From Paenibacillus algorifonticola (GTDB lineage Bacteria; Bacillota; Bacilli; Paenibacillales; Paenibacillaceae), in the NCBI RefSeq assembly GCF_000971975.1, contig NZ_KQ040785.1, forward strand, positions 1 through 64,000: 64,000 bases of DNA, written 5' to 3'. Positions 52,625 through 61,815 of the stretch are shown here, one piece after another. Under the pieces are notes generated by a model. It saw only the letters and a list, made by a program, of their open reading frames with translations, ran no database searches and had not been told where the DNA came from. The translations under genes were made by a program, and so were the position numbers. The first letter of the stretch is position 1, and the number at the start of each line of letters is the position of its first letter.

Positions 52625-53092
52625 ATCAAACGACAGATTTTTAAAGGACTGAGGTTCCGCTATTCTGGTTTTTGAGACGGTTTGAGGCCGTAAGCGGACA
52701 GGAAAGCCGTTATGGCCCTCATTATCCCGTCAAAATAACGTTTGGCAGCGCATTAGCGTCTCCTGAGTCCGCAGCCTCTGCCATAACGCGTGATTCGGTT
52801 GAAATAGCGGCCGCTGTGTCCGTCAAGTCTATGCACGAAGCTGCCTTTGCTATATCTGAAATAGGGACGGACGGAGAGTTAACAGAGCGGATTGTAAATG
52901 TATATGGTTGGCTATCGTATTTGAATCCTGAAAATGATGATGAAGAGCTCTAAGGTCAGGCTTAGATACTAGGATACATTGAAACATATTTGCAGCAGCA
53001 GGTTAGGACATAAGTTTCTGTCCTACTCCGCCGCTGTTTTTTGTGTAATTACACTAATTTTTTGAAGTTTTAACAGAAATAACTTGATTTTA
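52625..53092 (+). other. 468-bp gap: weak open frame and terminator
   Basis: A 93-codon open frame (52672-52953, TTG start, ends LNPENDDEEL) crosses the gap but has no ribosome binding site and its first two thirds are low in protein-like character. TTCCGCTA and GTAAGCGGACA pieces near 52655-52705 and TAGCGGCCGCTGTGTCCG near 52806 look like degenerate intergenic repeats. I see no convincing gene; the frame's tail alone might be the end of a lost one. Confidence 0.35.
52993..53045. terminator. Hairpin terminator between convergent genes
   Basis: TAGGACA and TGTCCTA form the core, extended by AGCAGC...GCCGCT with mismatches, followed by GTTTTTTG. It ends the plus-strand unit; GH42 converges from the other side. 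Confidence 0.75.
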
Positions 53093-55132
53093 TTAAAAAC
53101 GAACGACTCTGTACTCATATCGTCCAACCGTAAGCGGGCCAGCCGGAACGGCAGCTCCAGACAGGGCGTCAATGCCTTCTTGCGGCAGCGTCACATGGCC
53201 GCCAGCTCCGTCCATATTAATAATGACCCAGATGACATAACCATCTCCCTGTCTAGGAGCGACAATGGTGCCTTCAGTTGCTTCAAACCGCAGCGTGACA
53301 CCCGCTTCATCAGCATAGTGCAGCAGCATGCGCCGCAGCAGCGTATCCCCATCATCGCCTTGCGGCATGGAGCCGAGCATCACAAGCTTGCCTTGACCGA
53401 TGCGGCGCTCGGTAATAAAAGCGGCGCCTGGCGTTAGTCCGCTATGAACGCAGCCGATTGCGGTTGCTCGGTGATCGCTGTCAGAAGCGGATGCGCCAGC
53501 TATGTCGTTGCCGCCTAGCGGCTCAAACACCGAGCTCCACATGCCAAGCGGGGCATGCAGGCCAAACGCCTGTCCGATGGCATCCGTTCCATCTATCGGA
53601 TAAACGAACGTCGTTTCTACGCCAGCCAGTTTCTCGAGCTTTCCTAAAGCGGCATCGGTATGCCAGGTATGATGCTCCGTCCGTCCGCCCGTAAGCGGGC
53701 CGACGATCCAGATGCCGCCTTCCCGAACGAAGGCGATGGCACGGTCGAGGTAGTCCGGCGACAAGAAGGGCACGAATGGCGTCAGCAGCAGCTTGTAGCC
53801 GCCGAGTTCGCTGCCTTCTGTAATTAAATCGCGGTGAATGCCGAGTGCGACCAGCCGGGCATAAAAATCGGTGACGAGCCCGCGATGGTTCAGCTTGCGC
53901 AGCGGCTCGGTGCGCAAATAGGCTTTGGCGCGATCCGAATAGGTCATGGCCAGCTGTGCCTGCATGGGCGAGGTTGCTAGCAGGATCTCCTCCAGCTCGC
54001 GCCGCGCCTGCTCCACCTGGACGACATTGGCGTAGCCAATCGTCTTTTTGCCCCAAGCGCTTACCACCGAGCCATGCGGCTGCTCGCTGCCGGCGCGCTG
54101 CTGCCGCCACGGCCAATAGCAGAAGCCTCCCGCACCCAGTGCATAAGCGGCAACAGCCTCAACCCGCACATAACCAGCCGGGTGAGGTGTCGCATAGCTT
54201 TCCAGCGAGCCGCTGTAGCTGGCGCTCGTCTCCATGACCCAGAACGGCTTGCCGCGCTTGACGTTGCGCCATAGGTCGCAGTTGATCAAGTAGGCGGGCC
54301 AATTGGCGCTGGACGCATACGTATCATAGGCGCCGAAATCAAGCTGCCGGAACAGCCGTTCAATGTCCACATGGAAGGCGATGCTGTTGTTGTGAGTAAT
54401 CGGCAGCGCCGAGTGGCGCCGGATGACGGCAATTTGCTCCTCGGCAAATTCTGCAAGCTTCTCCATCGAGAACAGCCGATACATCGTTTGCAGCGAGGCA
54501 TGATGCAGAAACGGCGTTGCGCCCGGCTGTGGAATTTGATCAAAGCGATTATAATATTCGCTCCATATATGAGTGCCCCACGCTTCATTTAACTGCTCGA
54601 TCGTGCCATACCGCTGCTCCAGCCAACTATGCCACAGCTGCAAGCATGCTGCGCACATGCATTCCGCTACATGCGCCTTGAACTCATTATCGAGCTGCCA
54701 GCCAATCAAACCCGGCAGTCCGCCAAGCTCTTGAGCGAGCCGCTCTATAATGATCGCCGAGCGCCCTCTAAAATAGGCATTGTTCGTACACGCATGCTGC
54801 CTCGACCCATGTCCCAGCGTCTCGCCTTTCTCATTGACGAACAGCCGCTCAGGATGTCCATGCGACAGCCAAATCGGTGGTGTCGCCGTCGGTGTACACA
54901 TTATCGTATCGATTCCATTTTCGTGCAGCGTCTGGATGATATCAGCTAAAAATCGAACATCGATCCGATTTTCCTCAGGCTCCAGCCTCGACCAAATAAA
55001 TTCGCCCATTCGCACGACATTAATGCCTGCTTGCTTCATTAAAGCAATATCCTCCGCAAGTACGTCAGCATCCCAAAGCTCAGGATACAGTGCCGCCCCA
55101 TGATACAGCTTCCCTTCCAGCGGTCCCTTCAT
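53093..55132 (-). CDS. GH42 beta-galactosidase (second copy)
   Basis: A 679-residue family 42 glycoside hydrolase, distinct from the one at 27.9 kb. Start YHGAALYPELWDADVLAED, acid/base block WQLDNEFKAHVAECMCAAC (Glu in DNEF, with metal-site cysteines) and nucleophile block FWVMETSASY. No signal peptide. It is divergent from the importer operon at 55.4 kb and probably cleaves imported galactosides. ATG 55132 has only a weak AAAGG site upstream. Confidence 0.94.
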   Translation of the reverse strand: MKGPLEGKLYHGAALYPELWDADVLAEDIALMKQAGINVVRMGEFIWSRLEPEENRIDVRFLADIIQTLHENGIDTIMCTPTATPPIWLSHGHPERLFVNEKGETLGHGSRQHACTNNAYFRGRSAIIIERLAQELGGLPGLIGWQLDNEFKAHVAECMCAACLQLWHSWLEQRYGTIEQLNEAWGTHIWSEYYNRFDQIPQPGATPFLHHASLQTMYRLFSMEKLAEFAEEQIAVIRRHSALPITHNNSIAFHVDIERLFRQLDFGAYDTYASSANWPAYLINCDLWRNVKRGKPFWVMETSASYSGSLESYATPHPAGYVRVEAVAAYALGAGGFCYWPWRQQRAGSEQPHGSVVSAWGKKTIGYANVVQVEQARRELEEILLATSPMQAQLAMTYSDRAKAYLRTEPLRKLNHRGLVTDFYARLVALGIHRDLITEGSELGGYKLLLTPFVPFLSPDYLDRAIAFVREGGIWIVGPLTGGRTEHHTWHTDAALGKLEKLAGVETTFVYPIDGTDAIGQAFGLHAPLGMWSSVFEPLGGNDIAGASASDSDHRATAIGCVHSGLTPGAAFITERRIGQGKLVMLGSMPQGDDGDTLLRRMLLHYADEAGVTLRFEATEGTIVAPRQGDGYVIWVIINMDGAGGHVTLPQEGIDALSGAAVPAGPLTVGRYEYRVVRF

Positions 55133-55418
55133 CTAAACTCACGCCTTTCCGTTCATCTTTACTTTGTACTCTAATAGGCGCTGCGCTGGGCTGGCAATCG
55201 GACTTTTTAACCGAACCATTTTTCGGGCTTGCAACCTTTTGCACAGGTTTGCACTTTCTTGGCGGAACGGCCAAAAAGCCCGCAGCAGCGCGGTTCAAGA
55301 ATGTCTAATTGCGGGAAAATGCGAGCTGCCCGCATACTAAGGCTACACCGCAAGCGAGACAAGTGGGGCGAACGCGGTAGTTCAAAAGTAAACGAACGAA
55401 AGCTGGAGGTGAGCGAGG

Positions 55419-56378
55419 ATGAAACAAATGGCGGTTATGCCGGAAGCTAGCAAGCAGCCGTCCCGGGACTATCGTCCAAGCGTGCTGGGGCGGCTTAAGA
55501 AAGACAAATGGCTGTACATATTGCTGCTGCCAGGCTTGCTTTATTTTATCGTATTTAAATATGTGCCCATGTGGGGCGTACTGCTGGCGTTCAAAAATTT
55601 TCAACCGTTTACCGGATTTTTGAAAAGCGAGTGGGTGGGACTGGAGCATTTTCAGCTGTTTTTTGCCAATCCCGAGTTTTTCATGCTGCTGCGCAATACG
55701 CTGCTGCTTTCCTTATACAATTTAGTGTTTTTCTTCCCGGCACCGATCGTGCTGGCGATATTGATGAATGAAATTCGCTTCGCACTCTTCAAACGCACGG
55801 TGCAGACGATGATTTATGTACCGCATTTCATCTCCATGGTTATTGTGGCGAGTATGACGTATGTGTTCCTGACGACGGCCGGAGGCCCGGTCAATGAAGT
55901 GCTGGAGCAATATACGGGACGAAAATTCGAATTTCTCGCCAGTCCCGAATGGTTCAAGCCGCTGATCATTATGCAAACCATTTGGAAGGAATGCGGCTGG
56001 GGGACAATTATTTTTCTCGCTGCGCTTGCAGGTGTAGATATGGAGCAATATGAGGCCGCGACTATGGATGGCGCGAATCGCTGGCGTCAAATTTGGCATA
56101 TTACGCTGCCGGCAGTGCGCAGCACGATTGTAATTTTACTTATTTTACGAATGGGCAACATTCTCGAAAATGGCTTTGAACAAATTTATCTCATGCTGAA
56201 CCCGCTCAACAGGCAGTCGGCAGAAGTATTCGATACGTATGTGTACATGATGGGAATCACCCAAGGCGCATTCAGCTACAGTACCGCAGTGGGGCTGTTC
56301 AAATCGCTTATCGGCGTCGTGCTTGTCGTCGGGGCGAACTATTTGGCGAAGCGCTTCGGGCAGTCGGGGCTGTACTAG
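55419..56378 (+). CDS. LplB-type ABC sugar permease (second system)
   Basis: A 319-residue CUT1 permease like that at 24.1 kb, with six helices and the EAA loop EQYEAATMDGANRWRQIWHI, followed by TLPAV. It starts KQMAVMPEASKQPSRDYRP and has GGAGG ahead of the ATG. It forms an importer with the next two genes; a YetA-like protein downstream suggests rhamnogalacturonan fragments as cargo. The 286-base gap upstream is shared with the divergent GH42 gene and holds no clear promoter. Confidence 0.93.
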   Translation: MKQMAVMPEASKQPSRDYRPSVLGRLKKDKWLYILLLPGLLYFIVFKYVPMWGVLLAFKNFQPFTGFLKSEWVGLEHFQLFFANPEFFMLLRNTLLLSLYNLVFFFPAPIVLAILMNEIRFALFKRTVQTMIYVPHFISMVIVASMTYVFLTTAGGPVNEVLEQYTGRKFEFLASPEWFKPLIIMQTIWKECGWGTIIFLAALAGVDMEQYEAATMDGANRWRQIWHITLPAVRSTIVILLILRMGNILENGFEQIYLMLNPLNRQSAEVFDTYVYMMGITQGAFSYSTAVGLFKSLIGVVLVVGANYLAKRFGQSGLY

Positions 56379-56402
56379 CTATGAAGAAGGGGGCTTGGAA
56401 AA

Positions 56403-57287
56403 ATGGCTAAGCATTACAATACGGTATCCAGCAGAGTGTTTGATACCGCTAATTATATCGTGCTCAGCGTCTGTGCGCTGGCGGCGGTGCTGCCTTTTAT
56501 TTTCGTCATATCGGGCTCGTTCGCAACCGATGCGGAGCTGACTCAGCGTACGGTGTTTCTCATACCGAAGACGTTTTCGCTGGCGGCGTATGAATTTATT
56601 TTTTCTACGAATACGATTATGAAAAGCATTGGCGTTTCCTTATTTATCGCTACATTCGGTACGCTGGTAAACCTGTTCTTCACGGTTACGATGGCTTATC
56701 CGCTGGCACGCCGCAATTTGATGGGCCGCAATGTCGTACTGAATCTCGTTATTTTCTCGATGCTGTTCAGCGGCGGCATGATTCCGACGTATTTGGTCAT
56801 TCGCGAGATGGGGATGATCGATTCCTATTGGGCGCTCATTATACCGGGGGCGATTAGCGCCTTCAACCTGATCATTATTAAAAACTTCTTCCAGGAGCTG
56901 CCGCCAGGGCTGGAGGAAGCGGCGCGCATTGACGGCTGTACGGAGCTTGGACTGCTGTGGCGCATCGTTTTGCCGCTGTCGAAGCCAGTGCTTGCGACCT
57001 TCACGCTGTTTTATGCGGTAGGCCATTGGAATGATTTTTTCGCGGCGCTGCTGTATATTAATGATCCGCAAAAATGGCCGCTTCAAGTGCTGCTGCGCCA
57101 AATTGTACTGCTGTCTCAGGCAGCGGCAGGCGACGTCAATGCGATGGATCCGTCCTTCGTCAAGCCGCCCGACCAATCGATCAAGATGGCGGTAATCGTC
57201 GTAGGCACTGTGCCGATTTTGCTCGTCTATCCGTTTTTGCAAAAGCATTTTGCCAAGGGTGTGCTTATTGGCTCAATCAAGGGCTAA
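56403..57287 (+). CDS. YtcP-type ABC sugar permease (second system)
   Basis: A 294-residue YtcP/LplC-like CUT1 permease, partner of the preceding protein. EAA loop: GLEEAARIDGCTELGLLWRI, then VLPL. The end FLQKHFAKGVLIGSIKG is typical. It lies 24 bases after its partner. Confidence 0.93.
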   Translation: MAKHYNTVSSRVFDTANYIVLSVCALAAVLPFIFVISGSFATDAELTQRTVFLIPKTFSLAAYEFIFSTNTIMKSIGVSLFIATFGTLVNLFFTVTMAYPLARRNLMGRNVVLNLVIFSMLFSGGMIPTYLVIREMGMIDSYWALIIPGAISAFNLIIIKNFFQELPPGLEEAARIDGCTELGLLWRIVLPLSKPVLATFTLFYAVGHWNDFFAALLYINDPQKWPLQVLLRQIVLLSQAAAGDVNAMDPSFVKPPDQSIKMAVIVVGTVPILLVYPFLQKHFAKGVLIGSIKG

Positions 57288-57407
57288 TGGCGAATGCACG
57301 TCAGGGCCGTTTCCGTGAGGCAACACAAACAAGCCGATTTAGCGCGCAAGAAGCTGGCGGTTTGGGATTTTACCATATATGATAATTGATTAAGGGAGGC
57401 GTCAGCG

Positions 57408-59009
57408 ATGAGAAAGAAAGAAGGAAAGAGAAAGCGTTTGCTGCCTATGCTGCTCGTTGGGACAATGGCGGGAGCGGTAATTGCAGGCTGCTCGCAGCAG
57501 GGAGGAAATGCGGAAGGTAGCGCAGGAGGTGCGTCTGCTGCACCATCCGGTACAGCAGGGGAAAGCCCCGCCGCAGAGAAAGCGTTGCAGCTCAATATTA
57601 TGCTGCCGATTTTTAAGACGAATTTTCCGAAGGATGATAGTCCGGTAGCAGCAGAGATTGAGAAGCGGACGAATACCGACATTCATTTTGAGTGGGTGCC
57701 GAACGCCTCTTATACGGATAAATTTAATATTACGCTCGCCTCGGGCAAGCTGCCGGACATTATGTATGTGCCGGATGTGAAGTCGCCGAGCTTCGTCAAT
57801 GCCGCGAAATCCGGCGCGTTTTGGGAGATCGGGCCTTATTTGAAGGATTATAAAAATTTGAGCCAAGCGAACCCTGTCATATTAAATAACTCTTCCGTTG
57901 ACGGCAAAAATTACGGTCTGTACCGCGGCCGTGCACTTGGTCGCAATGGGGTATTTTACCGCAAGGATTGGCTCGATGCTGCCGGCCTCCAAACGCCGCA
58001 AACGATTGACGATTTTTACAATATGCTCAAGGCGTTCAAGGAGAAGGACCCGGACAAAAACGGCAAGGACGATACGTACGGCATGGTCATGGTCAAATGG
58101 ACCGGACAGTGGGCGAGCGGCTTCGATACGATCAAGCTGTGGTATGGAGCGCCGAACAAATGGGGCGAGCGGGACGGCAAGCTCATTGTCGATTATGAAA
58201 CGCCAGAATATTTGGAAGCGCTTAAATTTATGAAAAAGCTGTACGATGAAAAGCTGATCAATCAGGATTTTGCCATTATGGATTCGGCGAAATGGAATGA
58301 TCCGCTGGTGAACAATCAGGCGGGCGTCATTGTCGATGTCGTAGACGGCGCGGCGCGGACGGATGATAAAATTCATGCTGCGCTTGCGGCAGCGGGCAAG
58401 GAGCAGCCGGATGTAGAGCATTACATGGATGTATTTGGCGGAGTGAAGGGGGCAGATGGACAGGTTCGTACGCTGCCAACGTCGGGCTTTGCGGGCTTGC
58501 TGGCCTTCCCGAAATCGTCCGTTAAAACCGAGGAGGAGCTCAAGCAGATTCTCGCGTTTATGGATCAATTGAGTGAGCCGGAAATGCAGACGCTGCTAGG
58601 CTATGGGCTGGAAGGCAAGCATTATACGCTGGTAGATGGCGCGCTTGAGCCAAGCAAGGATACAGCGCTGCTGGAATCCGAGGTCGAGGGGTTGAACCAG
58701 ATGCTCAGCTTTATTCCAGAGGACAAGTCGACGAAGGTGAAACAGACGCCGCTGCGCATTAAGCAAACTGAGGTGCAGAAGGCAAATGAGCAGCTTATCG
58801 TGACGAACCCGGCAGAGCCTTTTATTTCCACTGTCTACACGCAAAAAGGCGCACAGCTGGACAATATTATGAATGATGCCCGAATCAAATTTATCGTGGG
58901 TCAAATCGACGAGGCTGGTTTTAAAGACGCGATTCAGCTGTGGAAAACGAGCGGCGGCGATGAGCTGAGCAAGGAAATGAACGAGCTGTATGCAGCAAGT
59001 AAAAAATAA
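57408..59009 (+). CDS. Extracellular solute-binding lipoprotein (second system)
   Basis: A 533-residue LplA/LipO-like binding lipoprotein. A very basic start, a hydrophobic stretch and the lipobox IAGC (Cys near residue 28) lead to a Gly/Ser/Ala-rich linker. The mature domain continues LQLNIMLPIFKTNFPKDDSP and includes YVPDVKSPSFVNAAKSGAFW. AGGGAGG precedes the ATG. It delivers an oligosaccharide to the two permeases upstream. Confidence 0.93.
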   Translation: MRKKEGKRKRLLPMLLVGTMAGAVIAGCSQQGGNAEGSAGGASAAPSGTAGESPAAEKALQLNIMLPIFKTNFPKDDSPVAAEIEKRTNTDIHFEWVPNASYTDKFNITLASGKLPDIMYVPDVKSPSFVNAAKSGAFWEIGPYLKDYKNLSQANPVILNNSSVDGKNYGLYRGRALGRNGVFYRKDWLDAAGLQTPQTIDDFYNMLKAFKEKDPDKNGKDDTYGMVMVKWTGQWASGFDTIKLWYGAPNKWGERDGKLIVDYETPEYLEALKFMKKLYDEKLINQDFAIMDSAKWNDPLVNNQAGVIVDVVDGAARTDDKIHAALAAAGKEQPDVEHYMDVFGGVKGADGQVRTLPTSGFAGLLAFPKSSVKTEEELKQILAFMDQLSEPEMQTLLGYGLEGKHYTLVDGALEPSKDTALLESEVEGLNQMLSFIPEDKSTKVKQTPLRIKQTEVQKANEQLIVTNPAEPFISTVYTQKGAQLDNIMNDARIKFIVGQIDEAGFKDAIQLWKTSGGDELSKEMNELYAASKK

Positions 59010-59050
59010 CTTTTTTGCCCAGCAAGGCTGATGGCTTATATGGGCAGGCG

Positions 59051-59091
59051 ATAGGCAGAGGAACCGCATATAACAGCGGTCTTCTGTCTAT
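59051..59091 (+). other. Stem-loop after binding-protein gene
   Basis: ATAGGCAGAGGAACCGC pairs with GCGGTCTTCTGTCTAT with small bulges. There is no T run, so it is more likely an mRNA-stabilising stem or a weak attenuator than a full terminator. Confidence 0.45.
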
Positions 59092-59230
59092 TCCTGTTCA
59101 ATACGATTCCATTATATGTGACAAATAAATAAAATGCAGACTGATTGGCAGGAAATTCAGTCCGCTTAGCGAATGCGTTTATAAAGGGGATTCCTTACAA
59201 TCGCCTAATTTTCAACTAGTAGGTGAGCAC

Positions 59231-61582
59231 ATGATAAATAGAATGAAAGCCAGGCTTATGCCGGGAGCGAGGAGAGCCGAAGGGGCTAAAGGTCGATTTT
59301 ACCGTAAAAATCTCATCCTGCTGCTCGTCGTTTGCAGCATTCCGGGACTGATTACCGGGGCGCTCGTTTATTTTTTGGCGGGGGGCATTTTGGAGGACCG
59401 CTTGCTGGAGCAGCATAATGAGCAAATCGAGCAGCGGGCGCAAAGCATCGATGAGCAGTTGACGAATTTAGAGCTGATGCTGTCGCATTGGGCGTTCGAT
59501 TCCAAGTTCGATTATACGCTCGGCAATCGGAATTATGTGCAGCAGTTCGAGAAGGCGCGCGATATTACGAAGACGCTGCTGGTCATGCAAGGCTCCAATA
59601 CGATGAACAAGCAGGTGGGGCTGTACCTTAGCGGCGAGGAAAAAGTGCTGTTTGGGCCGGAATATGGCTTGCTGCAAGGAGAGGGTCAGGCGGAAGCGTA
59701 TGAGGGGCTGCTCCAATCGGAGAAAGTCGCCTATTGGACGCAGGTTGCTTTTGATACAAGCCGTCCGTCCGATAAAGAGCTTACACTTGTGCATTATATA
59801 CCGGGAGGCAGCCTGCATCCGTTTGGAGCACTGCTTATTAGGCTCGACAATGACAAGGTAAGCGATATGCTGCGTACGATGACGCCCGGTGAAGGCGGGG
59901 AAACGTATTTGATGCAGGATAATGGGGAGCTGTATGCGTCCACAAGCGGCGATGATAGAGGCTCTGAATTTGTAAGCGCTTTAAACGAGGCGGTTGCTGC
60001 TGACGGCCCGAATAAAGGCTCATTTTTATTCCGGTTCAGCGAGAGCGGCGTGACGTATGCGGTTTCCTATGGCAAGCTGTCACGAATTGCAGACAACTGG
60101 ACTTATGTATCTGCTTCGCCGATTACAGGCATTACCGAGCCGGTTATGGTCGTTTCGAAAAGCATCGTTGCGGTTAGCCTCGGCGCGCTGCTGCTTGCCG
60201 CGATTCTTGCGTGGCTTGCCTCGCGCAGCATATATTCCCCGGTCAATCGCCTGATGACCGTACTGCGGGAGCGAAGTGCGCCGGCAGGCAAGCCGGATTG
60301 CGAGTTTACTTGGATCGAGCGGCAGTGGCAGCATTTGCACCGGGAAAGCGAGGAGCTGCATGCGAAGCTTTCGGAGCAGCTGCCACATGTGAAGGAAAGC
60401 TTTCTGCATCAGCTGCTGCAGGGCTATTTGGCGGATTACTCCGAGGAGGAGCTGCTTCGCCGAATGGAGCGTTACAAATGGCAGGTGGAGCCAGGCACGC
60501 ATTATATGGTGCTTTATATGAAGCTGACCGGAATTGCTAATTTGGAGGGCAAATTCAAATACGGCGATGAGGGGCTGGCGACGTTTGCGGCGGTCAATAT
60601 GATGGAGGAGCTGGCGGCAAAATCTTTTGAGCAGAGCAATACGATTAACTTTCATAATTTAGCAGCGGGCTTGCTCATTATTGTGCCGGAAGGGCGAACG
60701 TACCGCGAGGAGCTGCATACTTTCAGCGAAGCGGCGATGCAGGCATTCAACCAGATTCTTAATATGCGGGCGACGATCGCGATCAGCCCAGTTACAGCGA
60801 GCATAACGGAGATTCCGCATCTGTTCGAAGAGACGAAGCATGCGGTTAGCTTCCGCCGCTACGATCAGGAAAATCAAATTATTGATATGGAGCAGCTGGA
60901 GGAGCAGGGCAGCGCAGCGTCGGAGCCCGCCTATCCGTTTACGCTGGAGCGGGAGTTTATACAGGCGCTCCGCACAGGGCGTGAAGCCGAGGCCTATGAG
61001 CTGCTGGAGCAGTTTCTGCAAGCGCTGTCCAGCGCAGAGGCGAAGGAAATGGATGTGCAGCAGGGCATGCTGCATTTGCTCGGTTCCGTCCAGCATGCCA
61101 TTATGGTGTCGGGCATCTCGCCGAACCGCTTGTTCAAGGGAGCGAACCGTTACGAGCAGCTGTCGCAAATCCGCGAGCCGGAGCTGCTGCTGGACTGGTT
61201 CCGCGGCATGATTGCCGCTCCGTTTCTAAGGGAGCTGGGCGAGCGGACGAATGCCCAGGTGAAGCGGCAGATCGAGCATGCGATGCTGTATTTGCAGCAG
61301 CATTATATGAGCGATATATCGCTTGACAGCTGTGCGGAGCATATCGGCATGAATCCTTTTTTCCTGAGCAAGTCGTTTAAGCAGGTGACAGGAAAAAATT
61401 TCATCGATTATTTGACTGGGCTGCGGATGGACAAAGCGAAGGAGCTGCTCCGCGAATCGGTGCTGAAAATCAATGACGTTGCCGAGCAGGTCGGCTATCA
61501 GCACAGCTATTTCAATCGGATTTTCAAAAAGCTGGAGGGCATGACGCCAAGCCGCTATCGCGAGCTGAGCCAGGCGGAGTAG
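59231..61582 (+). CDS. Membrane-bound AraC-family regulator (YesS type)
   Basis: A 783-residue one-component sensor. One helix near residues 32-55 (ILLLVVCSIPGLITGALVYF) and another near 300-325 (VAVSLGALLLAAILAWLA) flank an extracellular domain of about 245 residues. A cytoplasmic middle region and a C-terminal AraC double helix-turn-helix follow (ISLDSCAEHIGMNPFFLSKS, INDVAEQVGYQHSYFNRIFK). This is the YesS layout: direct sensing of an extracellular carbohydrate coupled to DNA binding. AGGTGAG precedes the ATG. It probably regulates the importer and YetA-like genes around it. Confidence 0.92.
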   Translation: MINRMKARLMPGARRAEGAKGRFYRKNLILLLVVCSIPGLITGALVYFLAGGILEDRLLEQHNEQIEQRAQSIDEQLTNLELMLSHWAFDSKFDYTLGNRNYVQQFEKARDITKTLLVMQGSNTMNKQVGLYLSGEEKVLFGPEYGLLQGEGQAEAYEGLLQSEKVAYWTQVAFDTSRPSDKELTLVHYIPGGSLHPFGALLIRLDNDKVSDMLRTMTPGEGGETYLMQDNGELYASTSGDDRGSEFVSALNEAVAADGPNKGSFLFRFSESGVTYAVSYGKLSRIADNWTYVSASPITGITEPVMVVSKSIVAVSLGALLLAAILAWLASRSIYSPVNRLMTVLRERSAPAGKPDCEFTWIERQWQHLHRESEELHAKLSEQLPHVKESFLHQLLQGYLADYSEEELLRRMERYKWQVEPGTHYMVLYMKLTGIANLEGKFKYGDEGLATFAAVNMMEELAAKSFEQSNTINFHNLAAGLLIIVPEGRTYREELHTFSEAAMQAFNQILNMRATIAISPVTASITEIPHLFEETKHAVSFRRYDQENQIIDMEQLEEQGSAASEPAYPFTLEREFIQALRTGREAEAYELLEQFLQALSSAEAKEMDVQQGMLHLLGSVQHAIMVSGISPNRLFKGANRYEQLSQIREPELLLDWFRGMIAAPFLRELGERTNAQVKRQIEHAMLYLQQHYMSDISLDSCAEHIGMNPFFLSKSFKQVTGKNFIDYLTGLRMDKAKELLRESVLKINDVAEQVGYQHSYFNRIFKKLEGMTPSRYRELSQAE

Positions 61583-61753
61583 CTAGGCAGAGGACGAAAT
61601 GCCGGGTCTGGCATAAGCCTCTGCTGCGGTCACAGCAATAAAGTTCAAGCTTATGCAAGAAAGTGCAAGCCTTGAAAAGGGCAGCTTCTGTTGCTTCATC
61701 TAGGCCGCCAAGTGCCGCATCTTGCAAAATGATCACGGAGCAAAAAAGTATCA

Positions 61754-61782
61754 TTGCCCGCAAACCACCATCCTTCTAGTAT
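61754..61782 (+). promoter_or_regulatory. Sigma-A-like promoter for yetA-like gene
   Basis: TTGCCC (61754-61759) and TAGTAT (61777-61782) are 17 bases apart, 34 bases before the start codon of the YetA-like gene. Confidence 0.45.
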
Positions 61783-61815
61783 AGGAAGAAGCTTAGAAGA
61801 AAGAGGTGCTGGCAA

